Origin: Caldicoprobacter oshimai DSM 21659
GTDB taxonomy: Bacteria; Bacillota; Clostridia; Caldicoprobacterales; Caldicoprobacteraceae
Length of the DNA: 64,000 nucleotides
Assembly: GCA_000526435.1 (NCBI GenBank)
Contig: JAGB01000004.1
Span: 1 to 64,000, forward strand
Reading direction: 5' to 3'
Shown here piece after piece: positions 1 through 9,252 of this stretch. The notes under the pieces were generated by a model. The model was not told where the DNA came from, did no database searches, and worked only from the letters and a program-made list of their open reading frames with translations. The number at the start of each line of letters is the position of its first letter. Position 1 is the stretch's first letter. The position numbers and the translations under genes were made by a program.

Positions 1-1361
1 GTTTCAATCCCTCATAGGTAGACTAAAAACCTGGCTGGATCGGTGGGGGTTTTTCCGGGTAAATGGGTTTCAATCCCTCATAGGTAGACTAAAAACTGAA
101 ATATAACCTGAGCCTAGCGTAATCTCATCGTTGGTTTCAATCCCTCATAGGTAGACTAAAAACCTTTATCGTCTGTGCTATACCCTGCTCATCTCTCGGT
201 GGTTTCAATCCCTCATAGGTAGACTAAAAACTAATTGGAGGTGTTGAAAATGAATGTAGCCGAAAGGAGTTTCAATCCCTCATAGGTAGACTAAAAACCG
301 GTACCATCTGCTCCGACACCGATGCCTTGGAGGATGTTTCAATCCCTCATAGGTAGACTAAAAACCTAAGGCGGGAGACGAAAGCATAAAATACGTTTCA
401 CGTTTCAATCCCTCATAGGTAGACTAAAAACTAGTTGCCAGCACGAATAGCATTGCAGATTTTTTCTGTTTCAATCCCTCATAGGTAGACTAAAAACAAT
501 AAATCTCATCTTTCAATAGGATCTCCCTCCCTGGTTTCAATCCCTCATAGGTAGACTAAAAACCTGTAAAAGGGGAATTGAAGATGAGCAAAAAGAGTAT
601 GTTTCAATCCCTCATAGGTAGACTAAAAACAAATTGACTTTTTTTCAAAGCTTGTCCCAATAAAGCGTTTCAATCCCTCATAGGTAGACTAAAAACTCGG
701 TTGTAGAGGTAATTACACCAACAGCCCGGGAGAGTTTCAATCCCTCATAGGTAGACTAAAAACTGGGCTTCCGTGAAAGCTCGGTGCTGTGTCTGCCGTG
801 TTTCAATCCCTCATAGGTAGACTAAAAACATTTGCTTACAGCGGAATTTAACGTCCCGAGGCATAGTTTCAATCCCTCATAGGTAGACTAAAAACCGAGT
901 TTATTTTGGGCTTGCCTTTTCCATTCTTCTTTGTTTCAATCCCTCATAGGTAGACTAAAAACAGCAATTTCATATGATAATAACAGCTTTCTATTCCCAG
1001 TTTCAATCCCTCATAGGTAGACTAAAAACCCTTGTAAAATAAAGGTTTGAGGGGTTTTTCATGTTTGTTTCAATCCCTCATAGGTAGACTAAAAACGTAG
1101 ATGCTTTAACGGCAATGTATATCCCTTTGTTTAGTTTCAATCCCTCATAGGTAGACTAAAAACTACGAAAAGAGATTTGAGGAAATAAAGAATCGCAAAT
1201 GTTTCAATCCCTCATAGGTAGACTAAAAACGCGTGGGGGACGTTACGATACCGCCTTCAGCTAAAGTTTCAATCCCTCATAGGTAGACTAAAAACATTGG
1301 ATTATGATAGCTTGGATTTCTATAACGCTGCGTTTCAATCCCTCATAGGTAGACTAAAAAC
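1..1361 (-). CRISPR. Type I-B CRISPR array, 21 repeats, left end outside window
   Basis: Twenty-one identical 30-bp repeats start at 1, 67, 134, 202, 269, 336, 402, 468, 534, 601, 667, 734, 800, 866, 933, 1000, 1067, 1134, 1201, 1266 and 1332; the 20 spacers are 35-38 bp. On the plus strand the repeat begins GTTTCAATCCCTC and ends GACTAAAAAC. Read on the minus strand it ends in ATTGAAAC, the usual 5' handle of type I-B crRNAs, so the array is transcribed leftward, the same way as the cas genes. The leader therefore lies to the right (1362-1480) and the spacers near 1331 should be the newest. No repeat is degenerate and the array starts at base 1, so the older, leader-distal end is not in view. 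No spacer was seen to match elsewhere in the window, but this was checked only by eye. Confidence 0.98.
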
Positions 1362-1480
1362 CAATTACAATCCGCTTATAATAAGGGTTTGTTATTTTTT
1401 GTAAAAACATTATCACCTTCGACTTTGAATTAATTATACCACTCTTTCCCTAGAAAATAAAGGTTTTGGTGAAAATTGAA
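1362..1480 (-). promoter_or_regulatory. CRISPR leader with pre-crRNA promoter
   Basis: This AT-rich stretch lies between the newest repeat and the hairpin downstream of cas2. On the minus strand it carries an extended -10 element, TGGTATAAT (TATAAT at 1433-1438), with no good -35 box. Transcription from it would begin about 65 bases before the first repeat and run into the array. The same GTGGTATAAT string occurs in the promoter before cas8b (9407-9412), which suggests co-regulation. The leader assignment rests on repeat orientation and position; integration-specific leader motifs were not identified. Confidence 0.7.
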
Positions 1481-1482
1481 GC

Positions 1483-1541
1483 AAAAAAATTGTCGTCGAT
1501 CTCCAGGGGTTTTTACGCTATTGGAGGTCGACGACAATTTT
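1483..1541 (-). terminator. 20-bp hairpin between cas2 and CRISPR leader
   Basis: The arms at 1486-1505 and 1522-1541 pair over 20 positions with a single G-U wobble and a 16-base loop. The core of the stem is GTCGAC/GTCGTC rich. Read on the minus strand the right-to-left hairpin ends in a run of seven T, so it looks like an intrinsic terminator for the cas operon and separates it from the array promoter. The stem is much longer than those of most other terminators in this window. Confidence 0.75.
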
Positions 1542-1663
1542 AATCTTTCCTATTTCAAACTCATGCGCATTTATTGACTAAACAAGTCCAGTGTTATATA
1601 AAAAACATTATCTTCACTTTATTCTTTGTAAATAAATTCAATGCCACCAACGGGGATCCATTG

Positions 1664-1927
1664 TCATATAAAAATATCATCCCCACCCTTCTTTATCCCC
1701 ATAATCTGGCGTTCAGAATATTTAGTCGTTCTTAATATATAAAAAATAACAGAATCTTCCTCCTCAACTATAGCTTTTTTAAGTTCAAACTTCAATTTTT
1801 TGAAATTTGCATCCGATATCTCTCCTTCAAACACCGAGTTCTGTACCCAGTTTAAATATTTTCTGCAAATTTTGAGTACTTTTCCAACTCTTTTTTCTCC
1901 TACATCATAAACTAAAATCAAGAACAT
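1664..1927 (-). CDS. cas2: CRISPR-associated endoribonuclease Cas2
   Basis: Cas2 forms the adaptation complex with Cas1 that inserts new spacers. The 87-residue product starts MFLILVYDVGEKR, the family's first beta strand with the conserved YDV aspartate, and has the usual small ferredoxin-like size. I chose the ATG at 1927 over an upstream GTG at 1936 because Cas2 proteins normally begin right before this strand and a GGTG sequence lies about nine bases upstream. It is the last gene of the cas operon, 42 bp after cas1, and is followed by the long terminator-like hairpin and the array leader. Confidence 0.95.
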   Translation of the reverse strand: MFLILVYDVGEKRVGKVLKICRKYLNWVQNSVFEGEISDANFKKLKFELKKAIVEEEDSVIFYILRTTKYSERQIMGIKKGGDDIFI

Positions 1928-1969
1928 CAATATCACCTATATACCAAAATATATATAAATCTACAATAT

Positions 1970-2962
1970 TTACCACCTTGCAACAAAGGCCTTGTACTCC
2001 TCCTCTCCAATCAAATGCTTTTCCAGCTTATACAATTCAAGCCTTATAAGCCGCCTGTAAGACACATTTCTCCCCAGATGTCTGTGATTGAACGTGGTCT
2101 TAAGCTTATTCTCCATCTCCTCTACAAAGGTTTTCTGTGCTTTTTCTTTAAGAAGTAGGCCTTCCGTACTTTTTTCAAAGTGGTCCTTGGTTATCATGTT
2201 TTTACCTATTAAGGTAAAAATAACCCTATCAACAATTATGGGTTTAAATATTTCGGCTACATCCAAATTTAGTGTAAACCTCCTGAAATTAGTGGCATGC
2301 AAAAATCCGATGCGCGGGTCAAGATGGGTTTTATAAATCTCACTCAGTATAATAGTATACAATAGCGAGTTCCCAAAACTTATGAGGGTATTCAAATAAT
2401 TTTGAGGTGGCCTTTTTGTGCGCTGTTCGAAAGCAAACTCCGCTTTCCCCAGAATTAAATCAAATGCTTTATAATAATGATCTCTTATGTTGCCTTCAAT
2501 AGCCATAAGCTCTTCAATATCTGTGCAACAGCCAATCCTATCTTCCAACCTCTTTATGGCCTGTTCTATCTCTTCCAGGCTCTTGCCTCTGTTTATGTAA
2601 TACCTGAGAACCTGCTGAATATTTCTTGACGCACCAGTGACAAACTCCGCAGCTATCCTAAATCTCTTTTCGAAATCGAGATAATGCTCGGCCTGCTTCA
2701 ATATCATATACCCCGAATTGAGATGCTCTCTGGGATAAAAGGTGCCCACATAGTATCCATAACGATTGAAAAAATGCATTATTATTTCAGCCTGTGTTAA
2801 AAACTCAAGAAACCGCTTGTTTATATCCACCTCGCCAAACACATATATTTCACCAGTGTTTTCAACTGGTATAAACTTTTTCCCTTCTTCGTTTTCAAAG
2901 TAAATGGTGTTATCTTTCCTCTTTAGCTCACCACTTGAAAATATGTAAATCGCCTTTTTCAT
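1970..2962 (-). CDS. cas1: CRISPR-associated integrase Cas1 (type I-B)
   Basis: Cas1 is the metal-dependent integrase that joins protospacers to the array. The 330-residue product begins MKKAIYIFSSGELKRK, typical of I-B Cas1. The expected metal-binding triad is visible: E156 (in AIEGNIRDHYY), H222 (GFLHATNFRRF) and D234 (LNLDVAEIF). The start at 2962 is preferred over one 12 codons upstream because it fits the family N-terminus and makes a 4-base ATGA overlap with the stop of cas4, a common sign of translational coupling. All three catalytic residues are present, so adaptation is likely functional. Confidence 0.97.
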   Translation of the reverse strand: MKKAIYIFSSGELKRKDNTIYFENEEGKKFIPVENTGEIYVFGEVDINKRFLEFLTQAEIIMHFFNRYGYYVGTFYPREHLNSGYMILKQAEHYLDFEKRFRIAAEFVTGASRNIQQVLRYYINRGKSLEEIEQAIKRLEDRIGCCTDIEELMAIEGNIRDHYYKAFDLILGKAEFAFEQRTKRPPQNYLNTLISFGNSLLYTIILSEIYKTHLDPRIGFLHATNFRRFTLNLDVAEIFKPIIVDRVIFTLIGKNMITKDHFEKSTEGLLLKEKAQKTFVEEMENKLKTTFNHRHLGRNVSYRRLIRLELYKLEKHLIGEEEYKAFVARW

Positions 2963-3453
2963 GACCAACAAAACTCCCTGTATCCACAATTTTTGCAATA
3001 ACCAATTTTCTCAGGCGGCGGTGGCGTATCTCTCAATACCACCGCATTAATTCCCTTGAAGATACTCTCCAACTCGTTTTCCAAATCAGGAGTAAGCTCC
3101 ACAGGTATTCTTTTTCTCTCTTCAGGAAATAGCAAAAGCCCCTTGGCATCTACACCGCTTTGTTTTAACTTATATAGGTAAAAGGCGAGCTGCAGTCTCG
3201 CGCTTTCCTGGGCCTTTGAGCTCTTTTTGACCTCCCCGACTACTATATCTCCTTCATCCGACCTTATGATATCCAACACGACGTTTTCAAAGTTGATCTT
3301 CTTCTTATCCCTGCTGTATGTTTCCTGGTCAAGCAGCCGACCTATCTCTATATACGGATGTTCCTGATCAGGGATTATCTGATGAGCCATAAGCCATGTC
3401 TGGCGCTTACATATGCCATAGCTCTGTACCAAAGTGCCCGTTATGGCTACCAC
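2959..3453 (-). CDS. cas4: CRISPR-associated exonuclease Cas4
   Basis: Cas4 trims prespacers and helps select those with a proper PAM. The 164-residue protein has the RecB-like nuclease core, with GEVKKSSK as the conserved E-x-K motif. It also has a split Fe-S cysteine set: C15 near the N-terminus and three Cys in YCKNCGYREFCW at the C-terminus. It overlaps the end of cas3 by 7 bases and the start of cas1 by 4. Its position directly before cas1 is the usual type I-B order. No residue expected for the family appears missing. Confidence 0.95.
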   Translation of the reverse strand: MVAITGTLVQSYGICKRQTWLMAHQIIPDQEHPYIEIGRLLDQETYSRDKKKINFENVVLDIIRSDEGDIVVGEVKKSSKAQESARLQLAFYLYKLKQSGVDAKGLLLFPEERKRIPVELTPDLENELESIFKGINAVVLRDTPPPPEKIGYCKNCGYREFCWS

Positions 3454-5819
3454 AGTGCCGTCACCCCTTGGGTTATAAAACCGGTATTTTTATCATAGTA
3501 CTCGTCCAAGTTGTTATTAGCAACATACCTAAAACCGGCTACTTCAGGAGGGAGATTGTCAATCTTCAGTGGAACCGAAATAGTATATTTGTAAAAGTTT
3601 GATTTTATACGGCTAAATTGTAACCTTCTTTCAAACAAGTCGTTTATCTCTTTTATTTCGACGTATCTTTGCCAAACCTGTTTTGCCTCATCGTTTAGCT
3701 CAACAAATACGTCAATTTTGGGATAATCCTCTTCAATTAACTTGAAATCTGCGATACATGTGCTGCCATCCACACTTTCATACTTCATCTTATAGACTGC
3801 CGTTAGAAGTTCCCTGGAGACATCGCTGGATTTTCTAGCCTGCACCTGAGCATAATACTCCTCGATTATCCGCAAAAATTCCTTTTCCTCAATAGTTTCT
3901 CTATCGCTTAATATGCCCCTGGTTATATCCAGAAGCACTGAATCGTAAATATAGGAGGCATACAGCCTCTTTTCATCCCTCAATGAAACAACTATAACTT
4001 CTCCCTTGCTTGTCCAATTGCGATTACAGCGACCGGCCGCCTGATTTATGGAGTCAAGCGGCGCCAAATCTCTATACACCACATCAAAATCGATATCCAC
4101 TCCTGCCTCTACTACTTGCGTGGTAACAGCAAGCCTGACCTTTTTATCTTTCATGAGCTTTATCCGCTCAAGCCTTTCATAAGGAACCACATGGGTCGAA
4201 AGATAAACAACCTCTTCCCCCGTTTTTTGCTTTAAGAGCTCATAAAAGGCCTTAGCCGATTTTATGGTATTTAAGATAAACAAATAGCTCTTCTCATCTT
4301 GTATTTCAAGCTTTTCAGCAAACTCTTCCAGAGTTAAGCTAGTCTTAAGCTGCGGTGTAATGGTTACCCTCCCCATGCTGTTGAAATAGAATTCCCTGTT
4401 TACCAAAGGAGTAATCTCGTCGCGGGAAAAAATTAGCGGCTCGGTTGCGGTTACGAAGATTATATACGCATCAAGCTCCTGTGTTAACTTCTTAAAGAGC
4501 TCCCCAATGAGCAACCAGTAATGAGTAGGGATAGACTGCACCTCGTCCAGTATAATTATGCTTCCGCTTAACCGGTGGAATTTACGCAGGTCGTGATTTT
4601 TGTTTGAAAGCAATGTATGAAAAAGCTGTACAAACGTGGTAACCACTATTTCCGCATTCCAACCCTCTATCAGAATTTTAGCATCATCCGTCTCAAATTC
4701 TTCCTGCCCTTTTCTGTAATACACTTCCGAAAGATGGTGGTGCTTTAACAATAAGCTGGTATCGACATCAAACCCATTGGCAACCAACACTTTTTCAAAC
4801 TGCTCGGCATTTTGTTCGATAATACTTAAAAACGGAAGTGAATATATAATCCGGGGAGTAAAACCCTTTGTAGATTGTATCTGTTTTCTCAACTTCAAGG
4901 CAAACGCTAGCGATGTCAAAGTTTTCCCTAAGCCAGTGGGAAGATTGATTGACATAACTTTAGCATTTAAATCTACCGGCGTAGACAAAACTTCATCGTA
5001 TGCTTTTTGCCTTAAACTATTCAACCAGCTATCTCTTATACCCATAGTTGCTTTGTAATTATCCACAACATGACGATCCAAATCAGCATTTGCCCGCTCC
5101 ACAGTTTTTCCCACTGTAACCTCGCTCTTATCAGCATCTATTAACAATGAAAACAGGAAATTGGTGAGAATATACGGCTCAATATCCTTCATCCGTTCAA
5201 GCTTTCGCAATCTCATTCTCAGTCGCCTAAGCTCATCTGGAAAGGCAAGGACCCATTCTTTAAGGTGAGCGTTGGTTATATCTACGTTTAAACCTGCACG
5301 GCGTAGCTTTTCATTGATTACGGACAGTTTTGTTTCATCTATGCTTTCCACCTGGGCCAATAAAACGCCTCTTTCCCTTTCCTTCCATATTACTTCATCC
5401 AGCACATCCCTAAAATTGCCATGGTGCCTGCGAACAACTAAAAAGGCGATGAAAGGCAAAAGTTCCCTCTCCTCGCCTTTTAACGCATCCACTCCTTCAA
5501 ATTCAGCCTTTGTAGCAAAATAGGCCGCGATAGCTGATAAAAACCCATGATGGGTCTCTTCCTTGACTTTCAACTTATCCTTTACGCTGTCAGGCGCAAA
5601 CAGATACTCCTGAAAATATGATGTGGCCTTACCGATATCGTGACATAGAGCACAAACCTTAACTAACCTCGATAAAACATCTTTGCCATGGCGTTTGAAA
5701 ATATCATCAGGTGCCTGATTTAAATTCTGTATCGCAATGTCCGCAACATTGATAAGATGTTCCTCCAGAGCCTTCCCTGGATGAGAATACAATTCAGAAA
5801 AATACAATGCGCTCTCCAT
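3447..5819 (-). CDS. cas3: CRISPR-associated helicase-nuclease Cas3
   Basis: Cas3 is recruited to target-bound Cascade, then nicks, unwinds and degrades the DNA. The 790-residue protein has an N-terminal HD nuclease domain (H21, HD at 60-61, HH at 90-91, HH at 132-133). This is followed by a superfamily 2 helicase with Walker A PTGLGKT (294-300), a DEVQ box (425-428), a TAT motif (457-459) and motif VI QAAGRCNRN (593-601). I chose the ATG at 5819, which has GGGAGGT seven bases upstream; the longer frame from 5891 would overlap cas5 by 98 bases, the chosen one by 26. Both activities look intact. Confidence 0.97.
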   Translation of the reverse strand: MESALYFSELYSHPGKALEEHLINVADIAIQNLNQAPDDIFKRHGKDVLSRLVKVCALCHDIGKATSYFQEYLFAPDSVKDKLKVKEETHHGFLSAIAAYFATKAEFEGVDALKGEERELLPFIAFLVVRRHHGNFRDVLDEVIWKERERGVLLAQVESIDETKLSVINEKLRRAGLNVDITNAHLKEWVLAFPDELRRLRMRLRKLERMKDIEPYILTNFLFSLLIDADKSEVTVGKTVERANADLDRHVVDNYKATMGIRDSWLNSLRQKAYDEVLSTPVDLNAKVMSINLPTGLGKTLTSLAFALKLRKQIQSTKGFTPRIIYSLPFLSIIEQNAEQFEKVLVANGFDVDTSLLLKHHHLSEVYYRKGQEEFETDDAKILIEGWNAEIVVTTFVQLFHTLLSNKNHDLRKFHRLSGSIIILDEVQSIPTHYWLLIGELFKKLTQELDAYIIFVTATEPLIFSRDEITPLVNREFYFNSMGRVTITPQLKTSLTLEEFAEKLEIQDEKSYLFILNTIKSAKAFYELLKQKTGEEVVYLSTHVVPYERLERIKLMKDKKVRLAVTTQVVEAGVDIDFDVVYRDLAPLDSINQAAGRCNRNWTSKGEVIVVSLRDEKRLYASYIYDSVLLDITRGILSDRETIEEKEFLRIIEEYYAQVQARKSSDVSRELLTAVYKMKYESVDGSTCIADFKLIEEDYPKIDVFVELNDEAKQVWQRYVEIKEINDLFERRLQFSRIKSNFYKYTISVPLKIDNLPPEVAGFRYVANNNLDEYYDKNTGFITQGVTALW

Positions 5820-6510
5820 TTTCAACCTCCCAGTATACCTTGGTTCGGGCATAAATGGATTTACCCTGAGCCTCAAATATGACGTCTTCATAGCGTTCTA
5901 CTACGCGATCCTGATTCATATTCACGGATATTTTTTCTTTGAAATACTTCTTACCTTCTTCAAAACGTATGCCATATTCTTCAACAGCGCTCATAGGTAT
6001 TACAGTGGCGATTTCCCCCTCACCATTGCCGCATTCCCTCACTTCCCACAATCCTACATATCGGAAATCGGCCAATAGTTCACTCAAGCCCATTGAAAGA
6101 GTATAAACAGTCTTATGTTCCATTACATTCTCCACTAATCTACCAAAAACACCCTCATCCTTGTGACACACATATATCCTGTAAGCCGGATTTTTCAAAA
6201 ACTCGGTCCTTATCTGGGTACGCGCTTCATGGGTTCCCTTTTTAACAGGAATCCAGTAATTCCCTTTGGTATTTATATGGTTTATACCCATCCTAATCTT
6301 TTTGATGGGTGAAAGAATCCTTATAGCAATTCTGCAATTTTTATGAGAAAAGACGTTTAAATACGCGGTTTTATCTACTCCTGCTATAGCTCCTAGCATT
6401 CCTCGCACAGTAGGCGGTGGAGGAAAAGAAAAGGTGAGGGGGGACGATGTAGTATAGAACTTTTTAAAATGCCCGAAATCCCCGTATATATCAAAGACCA
6501 ACGCCTTCAT
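5794..6510 (-). CDS. cas5: Cascade subunit Cas5 (type I-B)
   Basis: Cas5 caps the 5' handle of the crRNA in the Cascade complex. The 238-residue protein starts MKALVFDIYGDFGHF and has the family's N-terminal FPPPPTVRGMLGAI segment, in which proline- and glycine-rich residues precede the first helix of the RAMP fold. A GAGGGG ribosome binding site lies just upstream. It sits 12 bp downstream of cas7 and overlaps cas3, the normal position in I-B operons. The subtype label (Cas5h/Cas5b) follows from the neighbours rather than from a specific residue. Confidence 0.93.
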   Translation of the reverse strand: MKALVFDIYGDFGHFKKFYTTSSPLTFSFPPPPTVRGMLGAIAGVDKTAYLNVFSHKNCRIAIRILSPIKKIRMGINHINTKGNYWIPVKKGTHEARTQIRTEFLKNPAYRIYVCHKDEGVFGRLVENVMEHKTVYTLSMGLSELLADFRYVGLWEVRECGNGEGEIATVIPMSAVEEYGIRFEEGKKYFKEKISVNMNQDRVVERYEDVIFEAQGKSIYARTKVYWEVENGERIVFF

Positions 6511-6522
6511 GTCCCATACCCC

Positions 6523-7431
6523 TCAAAACAAAAGTTCATTCGAATTAAATCCTGCTAATGCGTCTTGTATAGATACTTCCCCTCCATTTAACATCAAAAC
6601 CACACGCTCATCCACCTTATAGTTTATCCTTTCAATGGCATCTTTGTGAACATTCAAAGCATTTACCAGCTCAGTAATATCCAGTTTACCATCTTTTATA
6701 TCCCTGATCTCTTCGTCGTTTTTGTCGCTCACAAACTTTATCCTCTTGTCCAGCTCACCCATATGGAAATTCTTTTCTTTGTATACAACCTGAATCAGCA
6801 GCCTGGGCATCTGACCGGCCTTTGAAGTGGATATAAGATTTTTAGTACCGTTCCACAACCCTTCCAGAAGGTACAAAATATCCTGCTCTGTTAAATCAAT
6901 CCCCTGGCTTGCTGCTACATTTTCATTGACAATGCCATAGAAAGCTATCAGTGAGTAGGGAAGTATGTACTTCTCTGTAAACGTACCCTGTTTTTTGTCC
7001 TGCTGAGAAGGCATTACAGTGGTCCCTTTGACGTATACCACATTCACCCTGTGCAACGACCTGCCGTATTTGAACTGCACCGGCCCCGTCAAGGTCATAG
7101 TCTTGCCTTTAACCGCAGTGGTCGCCCCAAAAAGCCTTACATCAATACACTTCTTTACAATATCTTCATTGTCTTTAAAATCAGCCAATCTCTCCTCTTT
7201 GGTCTTTAAATTCCCATCGGTATCTCGTATCTCCAGCACAAACACGTCCAGACCTTTATAATAATGCAGGTAATCCCTCACAGTCCTCTTCAGCCTTACA
7301 TCTGTGACTATGTTGACCCCTGTCTCCTCATCTATTCTAGGCTTGTTTTCATCCACCGGGTCCCCATTGGGATTGGCATCGGTCACATCATAAAGGAAAA
7401 GTATCTCAGACCTATTTTTTATGGTCGACAT
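6523..7431 (-). CDS. cas7: Cascade backbone subunit Cas7 (Csh2 family)
   Basis: Cas7 polymerises along the crRNA spacer and forms the Cascade backbone. The 302-residue protein has the N-terminal signature DVTDANPNGDP of the Csh2/Cst2/Csd2 group, followed by DVRLKRTVRDY. An AGGAGGT site precedes the ATG. It lies between cas8b and cas5 in a run of same-strand genes. A GAL/VKGKTMTLTGPVQF segment in the middle matches the conserved 'thumb' region of the family by eye. Confidence 0.95.
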   Translation of the reverse strand: MSTIKNRSEILFLYDVTDANPNGDPVDENKPRIDEETGVNIVTDVRLKRTVRDYLHYYKGLDVFVLEIRDTDGNLKTKEERLADFKDNEDIVKKCIDVRLFGATTAVKGKTMTLTGPVQFKYGRSLHRVNVVYVKGTTVMPSQQDKKQGTFTEKYILPYSLIAFYGIVNENVAASQGIDLTEQDILYLLEGLWNGTKNLISTSKAGQMPRLLIQVVYKEKNFHMGELDKRIKFVSDKNDEEIRDIKDGKLDITELVNALNVHKDAIERINYKVDERVVLMLNGGEVSIQDALAGFNSNELLF

Positions 7432-7470
7432 ATTGCATACCTCCTCATCGTTTCATTTTTTATTCTTGTT

Positions 7471-9252
7471 TTATTCTTGAATTTGAATTTCCTCAGGCTT
7501 TTCATCTGGATAAATTATCTTGGCCACTTCATCCACCATGTTCATACCAGCTGCAAAATAGAAATTGAGCTCATCAACCGGCATCTGCCATTTGTCCTGA
7601 GCAAGCAATATATAGTTGGCCGCTTCCCTTGCCAGAATTCTCTTGCCTTTATCAAAGGCATTGTATTCCTCCAGCTTGTTTTGCACCTTCGGCAAGAGCC
7701 CTTTAAAATCGCTTTCGTTCATCTTCAGGCTCTTCAAGTTTTTCATAAACGGCTTTGCTCCTCTTTCCTTGTACTGCTTCCTGAGCAACAGTTCGGTAAG
7801 GGCTCCCAGGAGAAACAGGCCTCTTTTCAAAGGCGTCTCGAACGCAGGGCCATATTTCTTAAACAATCCATCAAAAACCCTCTCTTCCATGACCTCCTCC
7901 TCCATTTCTATCAATCCTAATTTTTGCAAGAAATATATCGTCATCAGACCATCCCTGACAGCCTGATAAAAGTAGCCATCGTTTACAAATTCATGCCTGA
8001 CTTTCTTCATGATGAACTGGAGCAAGAAATGATAACTGACCGGCCTATCCTTAAACACCCTGTCTACAACATCAAGGAAATACCCATCCAAGTCATAATC
8101 TCTCTTGTTTGGATCAGACTTGGAGAAGAAGCTCCTTATTGAACCGAATGTGAACTTGCTTGCAAAAATCTCATCAGTTTTATATTTTGCGTCAAATATC
8201 CTACGAAGGCGGGACGGAAATACGTCTTCTATCAATAGAAGGATTCTTTCAGCAGCGTTTATCTTCTTGAGAAAAAGGAAATTTAACGCTATGACATCTT
8301 TGATATCTTTAAGATAATACAATATATCGTCTTCATCGGTTGTAATCCTGTCTATTACTTCTTGTTTCAGCGAAACCAACTTGGAAGTGTTAGCAAATAT
8401 ATCAAGAATCTCATCAGGAATCATTTCGGCCCCTACAATGAATTTAGGAATAAGATTATACTCTATCCCACAGAATCTAAAAGTCAAGTGCTTTTCGATG
8501 TATTTTTTCCCTTCGTCCAGTGCCAGCTTACATTCCCTACATACAGGAAAGTTCTTCCATGCGTCGTTTTCTCTAAACCCACCAGTTATATAACCGATTT
8601 TATCCAGAGTATAAAATGCATATGTATCTAAATTGCCAATCACCAAATCCTTTTTTGCACCGCATATCGAACACACCTTATCTTTTGCCGCACATTTTTC
8701 ATTCTTCTTATCGACCTGATACATAAGGAGTGTTGTAAAGATGGGAAAATCTCCGACATATCGTACTTGGTCATTCTGTCGAAACTTTAGAGTGACCAAT
8801 ATCCCTATTTTATTTGGCGTCTCATCTCTTATCCTTAAGATTTCTTTCTTTATGTAATTGGCATTTAAGTCTAATTGTTTCCTGACCTGACTTAAAAATA
8901 CTTTATCCTGTTGAGAGATCTGTAAACCTCTTTCATCAAGTATATTGAACCAGCCAAGTATCTTTCTATCAAAAGTTCCTTCAGGCTTTCCGCTCAATTT
9001 AGCTGTTGGAGTAAGGTCTGCACCATTGGCAGCACCACTTCTGTATAAATATTTCATTATCTTTGTCTCATCATAGTCCTCAAGCTCAATCCCTTTAAAA
9101 TTCCATTCGTCATCGTTAACCTCTTCTAAAACGATGGCTATAACCTTTCCATAATTGCCGGTAGAATTAGGGTCCTCCACAAGAACCTCCAAATGACTCA
9201 GCCCGCGTTGTTCAATCCTTAATCGACCTATCTCCTTTACTGCCGCAAGCAT
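7471..9252 (-). CDS. cas8b: Cascade large subunit Cas8b (Csh1/TM1802 type)
   Basis: Cas8b is the large subunit that reads the PAM and recruits Cas3. The 593-residue protein carries a zinc-finger-like pair, C194-x2-C197 (CSICGAKK) and C238-x2-C241 (CRECKLALDEG), characteristic of the TM1802/Csh1 group that defines subtype I-B. An AAGGA site lies before the ATG. It is the first gene of the main cas transcript, preceded by its own promoter, with cas6 set apart upstream. Sequence outside the zinc finger is poorly conserved in this family, so the call leans on that motif and on operon position. Confidence 0.92.
   Translation of the reverse strand: MLAAVKEIGRLRIEQRGLSHLEVLVEDPNSTGNYGKVIAIVLEEVNDDEWNFKGIELEDYDETKIMKYLYRSGAANGADLTPTAKLSGKPEGTFDRKILGWFNILDERGLQISQQDKVFLSQVRKQLDLNANYIKKEILRIRDETPNKIGILVTLKFRQNDQVRYVGDFPIFTTLLMYQVDKKNEKCAAKDKVCSICGAKKDLVIGNLDTYAFYTLDKIGYITGGFRENDAWKNFPVCRECKLALDEGKKYIEKHLTFRFCGIEYNLIPKFIVGAEMIPDEILDIFANTSKLVSLKQEVIDRITTDEDDILYYLKDIKDVIALNFLFLKKINAAERILLLIEDVFPSRLRRIFDAKYKTDEIFASKFTFGSIRSFFSKSDPNKRDYDLDGYFLDVVDRVFKDRPVSYHFLLQFIMKKVRHEFVNDGYFYQAVRDGLMTIYFLQKLGLIEMEEEVMEERVFDGLFKKYGPAFETPLKRGLFLLGALTELLLRKQYKERGAKPFMKNLKSLKMNESDFKGLLPKVQNKLEEYNAFDKGKRILAREAANYILLAQDKWQMPVDELNFYFAAGMNMVDEVAKIIYPDEKPEEIQIQE

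Noticed and set aside
7264-7920. Plus-strand open frame of 218 codons
   Set aside because: It runs antisense across the ends of cas7 and cas8b, both well supported.
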